DNA from: Chitinophagaceae bacterium UBA1946
GTDB lineage: Bacteria; Bacteroidota; Bacteroidia; Chitinophagales; Chitinophagaceae
NCBI GenBank assembly: GCA_002336815.1
Contig: DDEU01000056.1
Coordinates: forward strand, 1-64,000
Direction: 5' to 3'
Length of the DNA stretch: 64,000 bases
A program made the translations under genes and the position numbers. The notes beneath the pieces were generated by a model. That model saw only the letters and a list, made by a program, of their open reading frames with translations, was not told the origin of the DNA and did not search any database. Below, in pieces: positions 48,210-56,075 of this stretch; position 1 is the first letter of the stretch; every line of letters starts with the position of its first letter.

Positions 48210-51194
48210 ATGATTGTTTATTTATCTTGTGTTATGCTAAGGAAGCTTTTTTTATTGCACAGCTTTTTATTGTTGCTTCACTACGGGCATGCGCAGTTGT
48301 ATCCATTTACTATTTTTAATACCAGTAACGGGCTTGTCAATAACCGGTGTGGTAATATTTCGCAGGACAGCGCCGGTTATATCTGGATCGGTACAGACAA
48401 TGGCATCTGCAATTATGACGGCAGAAAATTCAATTTTTTTCCCGGTTATTTTAACACCTATTATTTTGCGCACAGTCAGCCTAATATGTACAAGGGCCAG
48501 TGCCTGCTGGGTGCCTCTAACGGCGGACTTGTAAAATGTGCCGGTAACAAAGCAAAGTTCATCGTACCTTCTGAAAAAAATAACGGTCACATCATTAGCG
48601 GGATAGGTATTAACGATAGCAGCTACCTGATAGCAAGGACCGGCCAGTTTGATAAATTATTATTGTTGGAGGGTAAAACGGAAAGGGAGATAGTTGTACC
48701 GGATGCGATCGTTAAAAAAAAAGCCGGTTTTCTTTTACTGCTGCAGGATATTGAAAAAAACATCTGGGTTACTTCGAACAGCGGTGTTTTTGTATATGTG
48801 AAAGGCGACTTTACCAGGGCGTACGTAATTCCCGATCTGCTCGATAAATATAACAATTGCATTAAAGAAGATTTCGATCACAATATATTCATCAGTAGTG
48901 GCGGCGGTGCATACAAAATAAACAGGGAACAGCTAAAAAACATAGAACAGGCAAAGCCCTTTCTTTTCTATCAAACAAATGAGCACATTCCTTCAATCGG
49001 CTTTTTGCACAATGGCAGCATACTGCTTGCTCAAATGACTTCCGGTGTAAAGCTGTTCAATAAAGAATTGCAATGGATCAAGGACCTTAACAGCAGCAAT
49101 GGCATCAACAATACGGTATGGGATATTTTTACAGACCGGGAAAACAATATTTGGTTTGCTACTGACAATGGTTTACTCAGGTTAAGAGATATTGATTTTA
49201 TTTATTTCAAAGCACGGGCCGATGCCTTTACCAATGTATTTAGCGGTTCGTTCATTGAAAACAGTTTTATTTTTTCCAATGGGTTTTCACTTATAAAACT
49301 ATTAAATGACAAAGCAGTAGTATTAACCGACCGTGCAGGAAACAGCAATGACCTGTTAGACAAGATACTGGCAACGCCGGATAACAAGCTTTGGGTAAAC
49401 TGTTTCGCTTATGCCACAGTATCCGATGTAGCCCATAACAGCTATCAATACAGTTATAATGACACCAGCCTTTCTAAAAGAAAAGACATACAGGCCACCC
49501 ATCATTTGTCTGGCCCGGTAAACATGCATCAATCGGTCCAGGTATCTGCAGATAAAATGTTGTTTTTATCGGAAGATAAAAAGCTTTATTACTACTGTAA
49601 AAACAAAGTAGTGGAAATTAAAGCGAGCAATAATATGGCAGGGCTTCAATTTTCGTTGATCGCAAAAGGTAATAGTGCTGATGAGATATGGCTGCTGGAT
49701 GGAGAAAAAGGTTTATACCGATGCAGGCTGAACAACCAAAATAATTTTACGGGCATTGAATTAAGACAGGCCATTAAGTTACCGGCTGATATTTTATCAC
49801 GCTGTAAAACGATTCTATGTGCAGCAGACGGAAGCATGTGGCTGGGCACTTCCACCAAAGGAATTTTGCTTTACTCGTTCCAGCCAGGCAGTGGTTATGT
49901 TTATAACGCACAAATTACTACTCCGGCTATTTCCAGTGTGATGGTGACAACCCTGCTGCAGGATAGTACGGGCAATATGTGGATAGGTACCAATATGGGT
50001 ATTGATAAAATAAGTTTTACCAATGGAAGCTATTCGGTTGCGAAAGGAATGTTTGACAATGTACTTACCGGCAGGATGATCTATTTTTTAAAAGAAAAAA
50101 ATAACCGGTTGTACATCGGCACCACAGGTTCACTGGCGATTGCCAAAATCAATTCGGCTTATACAAAAGTTTCTCCTTTAGTGTACATCAATCACCTTGG
50201 CATCAGCAATACAAACGCAGATTCGTTACTGACAAGAAAAAACAACCAGTTTGAAACAGGTCAAAACAATATCAGTTTTGAGTTTGTGGCCCTGAGCTTT
50301 ATCAATGAAAAACAAACGGCTTACCAATATAAATTAGAGGGTGCAGATACCGGCTGGAGCAGCCCTTCCCCTAACTACACGGTAACCTATGCCAGGCTTA
50401 AACCCGGCCACTACACATTCAGGGTAAGAGCAAAAAGCGCAGATGATAACTGGAGTGAACAGGATGCTGTATTTGCTTTCAGCATTAAAAAACCATTTTA
50501 CCAGCATTGGGCGTTTTATTTTTTGTGCGCTGGTATCGTCTGTGGTTTTGTGTATTGGCTTTACCGGTTAAAAATTGCCAGTATACTGGCAGTTGAAAGA
50601 ACGAGACAACATATCAGTAAAGACCTGCATGATGATATCGGTTCCACATTGAGCAGCATTACGCTGATGAATGCAGTATTAAAGAATAAGATCGAAAAAA
50701 AGCCGGATGAGGCGGCTAAGCTGGCTGAAAAAATTGAAGATACAAGCAGGCAAATGATCCAGAACATGAGCGATATTGTATGGAGCATTAACCCGGGAAA
50801 CGATACGATGGATAAATTACAAAACAGGCTGCAGCAATTTTGCGCCGATGTGTTTGAGGATTCAGACACAATTCATAAGTTAAGTTTTAGTGATGCGCTG
50901 CTTAAAAAATCTCTGCCTATGCAAGTTCGGAGGGATGTATATCTTATATGCAAAGAGATCACCAACAATGCAGCAAAATACAGCCGTGCAAAGAATTACC
51001 GGTTATCGCTTTCGCTTAACGATAAGAACATCTGCATCGAAGCGGTTGATGACGGGATTGGCTTTAACAATACAGCAACTGGCAGCGGTAACGGGTTGAA
51101 TAATATTAAACTTAGAGTTGAAAACAATAAAGGCCAATTCTCTTTAGATACATCAGGCGGAACAAAATGGGATATTAAAATACCGATTGATTAA
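48210..51194 (+). CDS. propeller sensor histidine kinase (Y_Y_Y, HisKA_3)
   Basis: A membrane sensor of about 995 residues. From the ATG at 48210 (preceded by GAGGGTG) a signal peptide ends at GHA|QLY; the ATG at 48234 is an alternative, and the longer frame from 48159 is unlikely. A periplasmic two-component-regulator propeller spans about 30-690, with blade motifs such as DSAGYIWIGTDNGI, ENNIWFATDNGL and STGNMWIGTNMG. A Y_Y_Y domain follows (about 690-760, YQYKLEGADTGWS), then one membrane helix near 767-788. The kinase is of HisKA_3 type, with phospho-acceptor His807 in KDLHDDIGSTLSS and an ATPase domain with NAAKYSRA, VDDGIGF and GNGLNNIKLRV. There is no fused receiver or AraC domain. It pairs with the response regulator 57 bases downstream. 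The ligand is unknown. Confidence 0.93.
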   Translation: MIVYLSCVMLRKLFLLHSFLLLLHYGHAQLYPFTIFNTSNGLVNNRCGNISQDSAGYIWIGTDNGICNYDGRKFNFFPGYFNTYYFAHSQPNMYKGQCLLGASNGGLVKCAGNKAKFIVPSEKNNGHIISGIGINDSSYLIARTGQFDKLLLLEGKTEREIVVPDAIVKKKAGFLLLLQDIEKNIWVTSNSGVFVYVKGDFTRAYVIPDLLDKYNNCIKEDFDHNIFISSGGGAYKINREQLKNIEQAKPFLFYQTNEHIPSIGFLHNGSILLAQMTSGVKLFNKELQWIKDLNSSNGINNTVWDIFTDRENNIWFATDNGLLRLRDIDFIYFKARADAFTNVFSGSFIENSFIFSNGFSLIKLLNDKAVVLTDRAGNSNDLLDKILATPDNKLWVNCFAYATVSDVAHNSYQYSYNDTSLSKRKDIQATHHLSGPVNMHQSVQVSADKMLFLSEDKKLYYYCKNKVVEIKASNNMAGLQFSLIAKGNSADEIWLLDGEKGLYRCRLNNQNNFTGIELRQAIKLPADILSRCKTILCAADGSMWLGTSTKGILLYSFQPGSGYVYNAQITTPAISSVMVTTLLQDSTGNMWIGTNMGIDKISFTNGSYSVAKGMFDNVLTGRMIYFLKEKNNRLYIGTTGSLAIAKINSAYTKVSPLVYINHLGISNTNADSLLTRKNNQFETGQNNISFEFVALSFINEKQTAYQYKLEGADTGWSSPSPNYTVTYARLKPGHYTFRVRAKSADDNWSEQDAVFAFSIKKPFYQHWAFYFLCAGIVCGFVYWLYRLKIASILAVERTRQHISKDLHDDIGSTLSSITLMNAVLKNKIEKKPDEAAKLAEKIEDTSRQMIQNMSDIVWSINPGNDTMDKLQNRLQQFCADVFEDSDTIHKLSFSDALLKKSLPMQVRRDVYLICKEITNNAAKYSRAKNYRLSLSLNDKNICIEAVDDGIGFNNTATGSGNGLNNIKLRVENNKGQFSLDTSGGTKWDIKIPID

Positions 51195-51251
51195 TTACTA
51201 ACCTGAAAGGGTGATTGCACCTCAAGAACAGGTTATTTAGTTTTGAAAAAA

Positions 51252-51881
51252 ATGAAATACAAGATTATCATATTTGAAGATCATATCCAGATGCAGCAGA
51301 GCCTGAAGGAATTGCTGGAAGACGATGAGGATTTTTGTGTAACCGGCACATACGATAATGCAAAAGACATTGTAAGGATTTATGAACACCAGCAGCCAGA
51401 CCTGATCATCAGCGATATTGATATGCCTGAAGTAAACGGCCTGGACGGGCTGGCGCAACTTAAGAAAAAATATCCTGATGCCAAGGTAATGATCTTTACT
51501 GTATTTGAAGAAAACGACAAAGTACTGAGTGCCATCTGCCTCGGTGCCAATGGCTATATTCTAAAAAGCAGCAGTGGTAAAAAAATAACTGAAGCGGCGA
51601 AAGATGTAATCGAAGGCGGCTCTCCATTAACGCCCATTATTGCAAGCAAAATACTGCAGCATTTTCCAAAAAGGCAGGTGGTGAATAATGAAATGGAAAT
51701 GCTGAGTAAAAAGGAAAAAGAGGTATTGGACTGGATGGTGAAAGGTTACAGCTACAAAATGATTGCAGCCGAACTGGATAAAAGTGTGGAAACGATCCGC
51801 ACGCAGGTGAAGCACATCTATAAAAAACTGAACGTGCAATCAAATGCAGAAGCCATTTTAAAAACCCTGAATAAAAATTAA
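51252..51881 (+). CDS. NarL/LuxR-family response regulator
   Basis: A 209-residue two-component regulator. The receiver domain (about 1-120) has the acidic pair ED (9-10), the phospho-acceptor Asp55 in IISDIDMPE, a conserved Thr in IFTVFEE and Lys in YILKSSSG. A LuxR-type helix-turn-helix follows (about 145-209: LSKKEKEVLDWMVKGYSYKM, SVETIRTQVKHIYKKLNV). It is the cognate partner of the kinase upstream and would bind target promoters after phosphorylation. The frame is open from a TTG at 51243, but the ATG at 51252 (MKYKIIIFEDH) is the natural start. Its stop codon shares the palindrome TTAA (51878-51881) with the stop of the convergent hisIE gene. Confidence 0.94.
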   Translation: MKYKIIIFEDHIQMQQSLKELLEDDEDFCVTGTYDNAKDIVRIYEHQQPDLIISDIDMPEVNGLDGLAQLKKKYPDAKVMIFTVFEENDKVLSAICLGANGYILKSSSGKKITEAAKDVIEGGSPLTPIIASKILQHFPKRQVVNNEMEMLSKKEKEVLDWMVKGYSYKMIAAELDKSVETIRTQVKHIYKKLNVQSNAEAILKTLNKN

Positions 51882-52468
51882 TGCCTGGCTTTTAAAACCG
51901 TGATGATATCGTTCAGTTTAAAGCCTTTCGCCTGCAGCAGTATCAAATAATGAAAGAGTAAATCGGCGGCCTCATTCTTAAATAATTCTTCATTGTTATC
52001 CTTTGCTTCTATCACCAGCTCGACCGCTTCCTCTCCCACTTTCTGCGCAATTTTATTAATGCCCTTTTCAAACAGGGAACTGGTATATGATGTTGAAGAA
52101 GGATTATTTTTCCTGTCGGCAATAATTTGCTCCAGCAGTTGCAGGAAATCGTCAGTGGTATTCTTTTCATTCCAGCAGGTATCACTGCCGGTATGACAAA
52201 CAGGGCCAACAGGATCTGCTTTTATCAATAAAGTATCATTGTCACAATCCACGTTGATCTCTTTTACCAATAAAAAATTACCACTCTCCTCGCCTTTTGT
52301 CCACAAGCGATCTTTACTCCGGCTGAAGAAGGTTACTTTTTGCAGTTCGCTTGTTTTGTTAAATGCTTCCTCATTCATAAAGCCCAGCATCAACACCTTT
52401 CCTGTAGTTGCATCCTGGATGATAGCAGGTACTAGTCCATCTGAATATTTTGCAAAATCAATTTTCAT
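51878..52468 (-). CDS. hisIE: bifunctional phosphoribosyl-AMP cyclohydrolase / phosphoribosyl-ATP pyrophosphatase
   Basis: A 196-residue fusion catalysing steps 2 and 3 of histidine synthesis. The HisI part (about 1-108) has TGKVLMLGFMNEEAF, SRSKDRLWTKGE, the metal-binding DCDNDTLL and HTGSDTCW. The HisE part (about 110-196) has LFEKGINKIAQKVGEEAVEL, with the acidic cluster that binds Mg2+, and LFHYLILLQAKG. It is the last gene of the his operon. Its ATG lies 11 bases inside the end of the small upstream ORF, suggesting translational coupling. The stop codon overlaps that of the convergent response regulator. Confidence 0.96.
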   Translation of the reverse strand: MKIDFAKYSDGLVPAIIQDATTGKVLMLGFMNEEAFNKTSELQKVTFFSRSKDRLWTKGEESGNFLLVKEINVDCDNDTLLIKADPVGPVCHTGSDTCWNEKNTTDDFLQLLEQIIADRKNNPSSTSYTSSLFEKGINKIAQKVGEEAVELVIEAKDNNEELFKNEAADLLFHYLILLQAKGFKLNDIITVLKARH

Positions 52469-52622
52469 TGGTTTCTTTTTTTTGGTTTTTATTTCGGAGC
52501 ATCTCCAGCAATTCTTCCTGTTTTTCTATCATCCGGTTATGGCGGTCGATGGCCCTGTTCTCCTGTTTATTTTTCATCCACAGAAAAATCATCACGGCTG
52601 CTATCAATGCTAAAGCGATCAT
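52458..52622 (-). CDS. small membrane protein in the his operon (54 aa)
   Basis: An open frame of 54 codons that fills the gap between hisF and hisIE. It starts 15 bases after the hisF stop and overlaps hisIE by 11 bases. The product begins MIALALIAAVMIFLWMKNKQ, a single membrane helix followed by a highly charged, helix-prone stretch (EKQEELLEMLRNKNQKKE). I recognise no family. The exact spacing, overlap and membrane-plus-charged layout argue for a real gene, though conservation has not been tested. Its role is unknown and a link to histidine synthesis is not implied by the protein itself. Confidence 0.65.
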   Translation of the reverse strand: MIALALIAAVMIFLWMKNKQENRAIDRHNRMIEKQEELLEMLRNKNQKKETNEN

Positions 52623-52637
52623 TGGTTTAATTTTTTA

Positions 52638-53393
52638 TCAACGCCTGATGTCAACAAAGGGATGCAGATATTTTTTTAAATCCCGGATCTTTATTTCGTT
52701 GTAATGGAAAATACTCGCTGCCAGGGCCGCATCAGCATTGGCGTTTTCGAAAACCTCTTTAAAGTGCTGCATGGTGCCGGCACCCCCAGATGCGATCACC
52801 GGCACCGGTAAACCATTGGACAATCTTGCAGTGATATCAAGTGCAAATCCATTTTTAGTACCATCATTATTCATCGAGGTCAGCAATATCTCGCCTGCTC
52901 CCAGTGCAACGGCCTGGTTGGCCCAATCAATGGTAAGGGTATTGGTTTTGGTGCGACCACCATTCAAATAAACATACCATTCCCCGTTGGCTTCTTTTTT
53001 GGTATCGATCGCCAATACCACGCACTGGCTGCCAAATGCATCGCTCAAATTTTCTATCAGCCGTGGATCATTGAATGCTGCCGTATTCACAGAAACCTTA
53101 TCTGCACCATTTTGCAGCAACAGGGCCACATCCTCTACCTTACTGATGCCGCCACCTACTGTAAAAGGGATGTTGATATTGGAGGCGATCTTCTTTACCA
53201 GTTCTACCAGCGTTTTTCTTTTTTCAACAGTTGCTGTAATGTCTAAGAACACGAGTTCGTCTGCGCCCTGTTCAGAATAGGATCTTGCCAATTCCACCGG
53301 GTCACCCGCATCCCGAATGCCTTCAAAGTTGATGCCTTTAACAGTTCTGCCATCTTTGATATCGAGGCATGGTATAATGCGTTTGGTAAGCAA
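52638..53393 (-). CDS. hisF: imidazole glycerol phosphate synthase, cyclase subunit
   Basis: A 251-residue (beta/alpha)8 enzyme that uses ammonia from HisH to make imidazole glycerol phosphate and AICAR from PRFAR. The first catalytic Asp is in IIPCLDIKDGRTVKG (residue 11) and the second in TSMNNDGTKNGF (about 130); phosphate sites are seen as VGGGIS and ASGGAG. The start is a TTG (LLTKRIIPCLD region), with no better ATG before the first strand. It lies 44 bases after hisA, and a heptanucleotide repeat fills that spacer up to 10 bases before the start. Confidence 0.96.
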   Translation of the reverse strand: MLTKRIIPCLDIKDGRTVKGINFEGIRDAGDPVELARSYSEQGADELVFLDITATVEKRKTLVELVKKIASNINIPFTVGGGISKVEDVALLLQNGADKVSVNTAAFNDPRLIENLSDAFGSQCVVLAIDTKKEANGEWYVYLNGGRTKTNTLTIDWANQAVALGAGEILLTSMNNDGTKNGFALDITARLSNGLPVPVIASGGAGTMQHFKEVFENANADAALAASIFHYNEIKIRDLKKYLHPFVDIRR

Positions 53394-53403
53394 GCGTTTT
53401 AGT

Positions 53404-53459
53404 TATGGGTTGAGAGTTGTAAATTATGAGTTAGAAGTTATGAATTATGAGTTATGAGT
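53404..53459. repeat. heptanucleotide tandem repeat at the hisA-hisF junction
   Basis: Eight consecutive 7-base units of the TATGAGT type on the plus strand (ACTCATA on the his-coding strand), all in register with scattered substitutions. The repeat covers the final codons and stop of hisA and most of the hisA-hisF spacer. Confidence 0.85.
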
Positions 53460-54157
53460 TCGTTGATCTGTATGGTTCCTTCATAGAGCGCTTTACCAAT
53501 AATGGCTCCATCGCAGCCAATCGCAGTTAGCTGATGTACATCCTCTATTGTTGTAACGCCGCCGCTGGCGATCAGTTTTACTTCGGGATGCTGTTCCAGT
53601 ATTTTTTTATACAACTCAATGGACGGCCCTTTCATTGCGCCGTCTTTTGCGATATCGGTACAAAAAATATTGGTGACGCCAATGCCGATCATCTTTCCTA
53701 CAAAATCAAAAATACCGATGCCTCCATCTTCCAGCCAGCCACTGATCTTAATCTTTTCATCCAGCACATCTGCACCGATCAAAAATTTTGCTGCACCAAA
53801 TTCCATCAACCATTCTTCCAGTAACTCAGGATGTTTTACCGCCATGCTGCCGATGGTAACAATGGCAGCACCTGCGTTAAAAACCATCTCCACATCATTG
53901 ATCGTTTTAATGCCGCCACCAAAATCGACGACCAGTTTGGTTTGCGAGGCAATCGACTCCAGCAGTTGGAGGTTGACCACTGCTCCGGCTTTGGCGCCAT
54001 CCAGGTCGACCAGGTGTAGTCTCGTGATGCCTGCAGCTTCAAAATGTTTGGCAACTTCCAACGGGTTTTCATTGTAGATCTTTTGTTGTGCATAATCACC
54101 ATTGGTGAGCCGTACACATTTGCCATTGATGATATCGATTGCCGGAATGATCGTCAT
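53438..54157 (-). CDS. hisA: phosphoribosylformimino-5-aminoimidazole carboxamide ribotide isomerase
   Basis: A 239-residue (beta/alpha)8 isomerase converting ProFAR to PRFAR (step 4). The catalytic Asp8 is in IIPAIDIINGKCVRL and the second Asp in CTDIAKDGAMKGPS; phosphate-binding motifs are VDFGGGI and ASGGVT. The ATG at 54157 overlaps the hisH stop by four bases (ATGA). The last residues (ELITHNS) and the stop codon come from the heptanucleotide repeat that continues into the spacer, so this C-terminus may vary between strains. The length is otherwise normal. Confidence 0.96.
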   Translation of the reverse strand: MTIIPAIDIINGKCVRLTNGDYAQQKIYNENPLEVAKHFEAAGITRLHLVDLDGAKAGAVVNLQLLESIASQTKLVVDFGGGIKTINDVEMVFNAGAAIVTIGSMAVKHPELLEEWLMEFGAAKFLIGADVLDEKIKISGWLEDGGIGIFDFVGKMIGIGVTNIFCTDIAKDGAMKGPSIELYKKILEQHPEVKLIASGGVTTIEDVHQLTAIGCDGAIIGKALYEGTIQINELITHNS

Positions 54158-54927
54158 GATATACTGATAAAATTTTTTAAAATCGTTTCGCCAACAAGGC
54201 CTGATTTTTCAGGATGAAACTGCACCGCATAAAAATTATTTTTTTGCAGTGCAGCACTGTAAGGTTGAATGTAGTTGGTAGTTGCCACCGTTTCTTTTCC
54301 CAACGCTGCATAGTAACTGTGCACAGCATAAACAAATTCCGCTTCCATCAACCCGTTAAATAAAACAGACTTAAAATTATAAATACTATTCCATCCAATT
54401 TGAGGCACTTTAAATGCTGGGTTAGTTCGAGTAGACCTGGTCTGACCTGCGGTACCGACCAGTAGAGCAGCGCCGGTTTGCGTAGAGCCGGTCTGACCTT
54501 CGGTGCCGACCGGGACACCTGATACTGCCAGGCCTGCGGTGCCGACCGGGGGCATAAATAATTTCACCTCTTCATCAAAAATACCCAGGCATTTTGTATC
54601 ACCTTCTTCGGAATGTTTGCACATCAGTTGCAGTCCCAAACAAATACCCAGCACCGGTTGCTGCAATGATACAATAAGTTTATCCAGGGCCCTTTCCCTA
54701 AGGTATTGCATGGCAGGCGCTGCATGACCAACACCGGGAAAGATCACTTTGTCTGCCGCTTTTATTTCTTCCTCATCGTCTGTAACAAACGAATCTACGC
54801 CGAGCCTTTGCAAAGCATACTGCACACTCTGCACATTACCGGCATTGTACTTTACAATGGCGATACGCCCAGCCAGGCCTTCCGATGAAGAAACTGGCAA
54901 AGCCGTGTTATGAAGTGAATGACTCAT
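54154..54927 (-). CDS. hisH: imidazole glycerol phosphate synthase, glutaminase subunit, with inserted repeat
   Basis: A 257-residue class I glutamine amidotransferase that feeds ammonia to HisF. The family usually has 195-215 residues. The core is intact: KYNAGNVQSVQYAL, the oxyanion segment FPGVGHA, nucleophile Cys in LGICLGLQLM, and His/Glu in VQFHPEKSG. Two extras explain the length. An N-terminal lead of about 20 residues precedes the first beta strand (RIAIVKYNAG) and has no internal ATG. About 45 residues between EVKLF and KVPQIGWNSI are encoded by repeats (54431-54547) and read as VGTEGQTGSTQTG-like units. The insertion keeps the frame and avoids the catalytic motifs, so the enzyme is probably active. 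It overlaps hisA by four bases and follows hisB by five. Confidence 0.94.
   Translation of the reverse strand: MSHSLHNTALPVSSSEGLAGRIAIVKYNAGNVQSVQYALQRLGVDSFVTDDEEEIKAADKVIFPGVGHAAPAMQYLRERALDKLIVSLQQPVLGICLGLQLMCKHSEEGDTKCLGIFDEEVKLFMPPVGTAGLAVSGVPVGTEGQTGSTQTGAALLVGTAGQTRSTRTNPAFKVPQIGWNSIYNFKSVLFNGLMEAEFVYAVHSYYAALGKETVATTNYIQPYSAALQKNNFYAVQFHPEKSGLVGETILKNFISIS
54431..54547. repeat. in-frame imperfect-palindrome repeats inside hisH
   Basis: Three related imperfect palindromes: GGTCTGACCTGCGGTACCGA+CC at 54439-54460, a close copy at 54490-54511 and a more diverged one at 54527-54547. The first two sit in 30-base direct repeats (54431-54460, 54482-54511) that differ at about four positions. 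The spacings between right ends, 51 and 36 bases, are multiples of three. The block is GC-richer than its surroundings. Confidence 0.8.
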
Positions 54928-54932
54928 ATTTG

Positions 54933-56075
54933 TTATAATATTCCCTTGGTGGAAGGCAGCGCATTGTTATTGACATCTCTTTTAACGGCCTGCTTCAAAC
55001 ATTTTGCAAAGGCTTTAAAGATGGATTCAATTTTATGATGTTCATTCTCACCTTCCACTTTAATATTCAAATTGCATTTGGCCGCATCGCTGAAGGATTT
55101 AAAAAAATGAAAGAACATTTCTGTTGGCATCTCTCCTATTTTTTCCCTTTTAAATTCAGCGTCCCACACGATCCAGTTCCGGCCACCAAAATCAAGCGCT
55201 ACCTGCGCCAGGCATTCATCCATTGGCAGTACAAACGCATACCGTTCAATACCACGTTTATCGCCCAGCGCTTTGAGGAAGGCTTCTCCCAATGCAATTC
55301 CTGTATCTTCAATACTGTGGTGTTCATCGATGTGCAGGTCGCCTTTTGTTTCGATCACAAGATCAATATTTCCGTGCCGGGCGATCTGCTCCAGCATATG
55401 ATCAAAAAAACCAAGACCGCTGTGGATAGATGCTTTACCGGTTCCATCAAGGTTAAGATCAATCGTTATAGTTGTTTCGTTGGTATTGCGCTGGTGCAGG
55501 ATCTTTCGGGGTGGCAACTTGAGGTAGTTATAAATATCGGCCCAGTTGGGAGATTCAATTACAATCGTTTCTTTTCTCAACGCTTCCACTGCATCGTTGA
55601 TCTCTGTGGCACCCAGTGTAGCATCGATGTTCAGCCAAAAACCTTTGCAGCCTAAATTTTTTGCCAACTGCATATCGGTAATGCGATCGCCAATTACAAA
55701 TGAACCGGCAATATCATAAGTTCCGTCATTCAAGTACTTAGTCAACATACCGGTGCCTGGCTTGCGGGTGGGTACATTGTCTTTAGGAAAAGTTCTGTCG
55801 ATGCATACTTCGCTGAAAAAAATATTTTCATTCTCTAAACTCTTCATCACCAACTGATGCACGGGCCAAAAACTATCCTCCGGGAAAGACGGAGTGCCAA
55901 GACCATCCTGGTTGGTTACCATTACCAGTTCATAATCCAATTCTTCTGCGATCTTACGCATGTACTTAAACATGTCGGGATAAAATTCCAGTTTGGAAAA
56001 AGAGTCCAGTTGATAAGTAGGCGGCGCTTCTTTTATGAGGGTGCCATCCCTGTCGATAAACAATACTTTTTTCAC
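54933..56075 (-). CDS. hisB: bifunctional histidinol-phosphatase / imidazoleglycerol-phosphate dehydratase
   Basis: A 380-residue fusion. The N-terminal HAD phosphatase (about 1-165) starts KKVLFIDRDGTLIKEAP, with the Asp nucleophile pair, and contains VTNQDGLG, TRKPGTGML and VIGDRITDMQLA. The C-terminal dehydratase (about 190-380) has FFDHMLEQIARHG, DEHHSIEDTGIALGEAF and EHHKIESIFKAFAKCLKQA, the paired His clusters that bind Mn2+. It performs steps 6 and 8 of the pathway. The open frame extends to an ATG at 56156, but a GTG at 56075 gives a four-base GTGA overlap with the hisC stop and begins exactly at the first beta strand, so I place the start there. Confidence 0.95.
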   Translation of the reverse strand: MKKVLFIDRDGTLIKEAPPTYQLDSFSKLEFYPDMFKYMRKIAEELDYELVMVTNQDGLGTPSFPEDSFWPVHQLVMKSLENENIFFSEVCIDRTFPKDNVPTRKPGTGMLTKYLNDGTYDIAGSFVIGDRITDMQLAKNLGCKGFWLNIDATLGATEINDAVEALRKETIVIESPNWADIYNYLKLPPRKILHQRNTNETTITIDLNLDGTGKASIHSGLGFFDHMLEQIARHGNIDLVIETKGDLHIDEHHSIEDTGIALGEAFLKALGDKRGIERYAFVLPMDECLAQVALDFGGRNWIVWDAEFKREKIGEMPTEMFFHFFKSFSDAAKCNLNIKVEGENEHHKIESIFKAFAKCLKQAVKRDVNNNALPSTKGIL

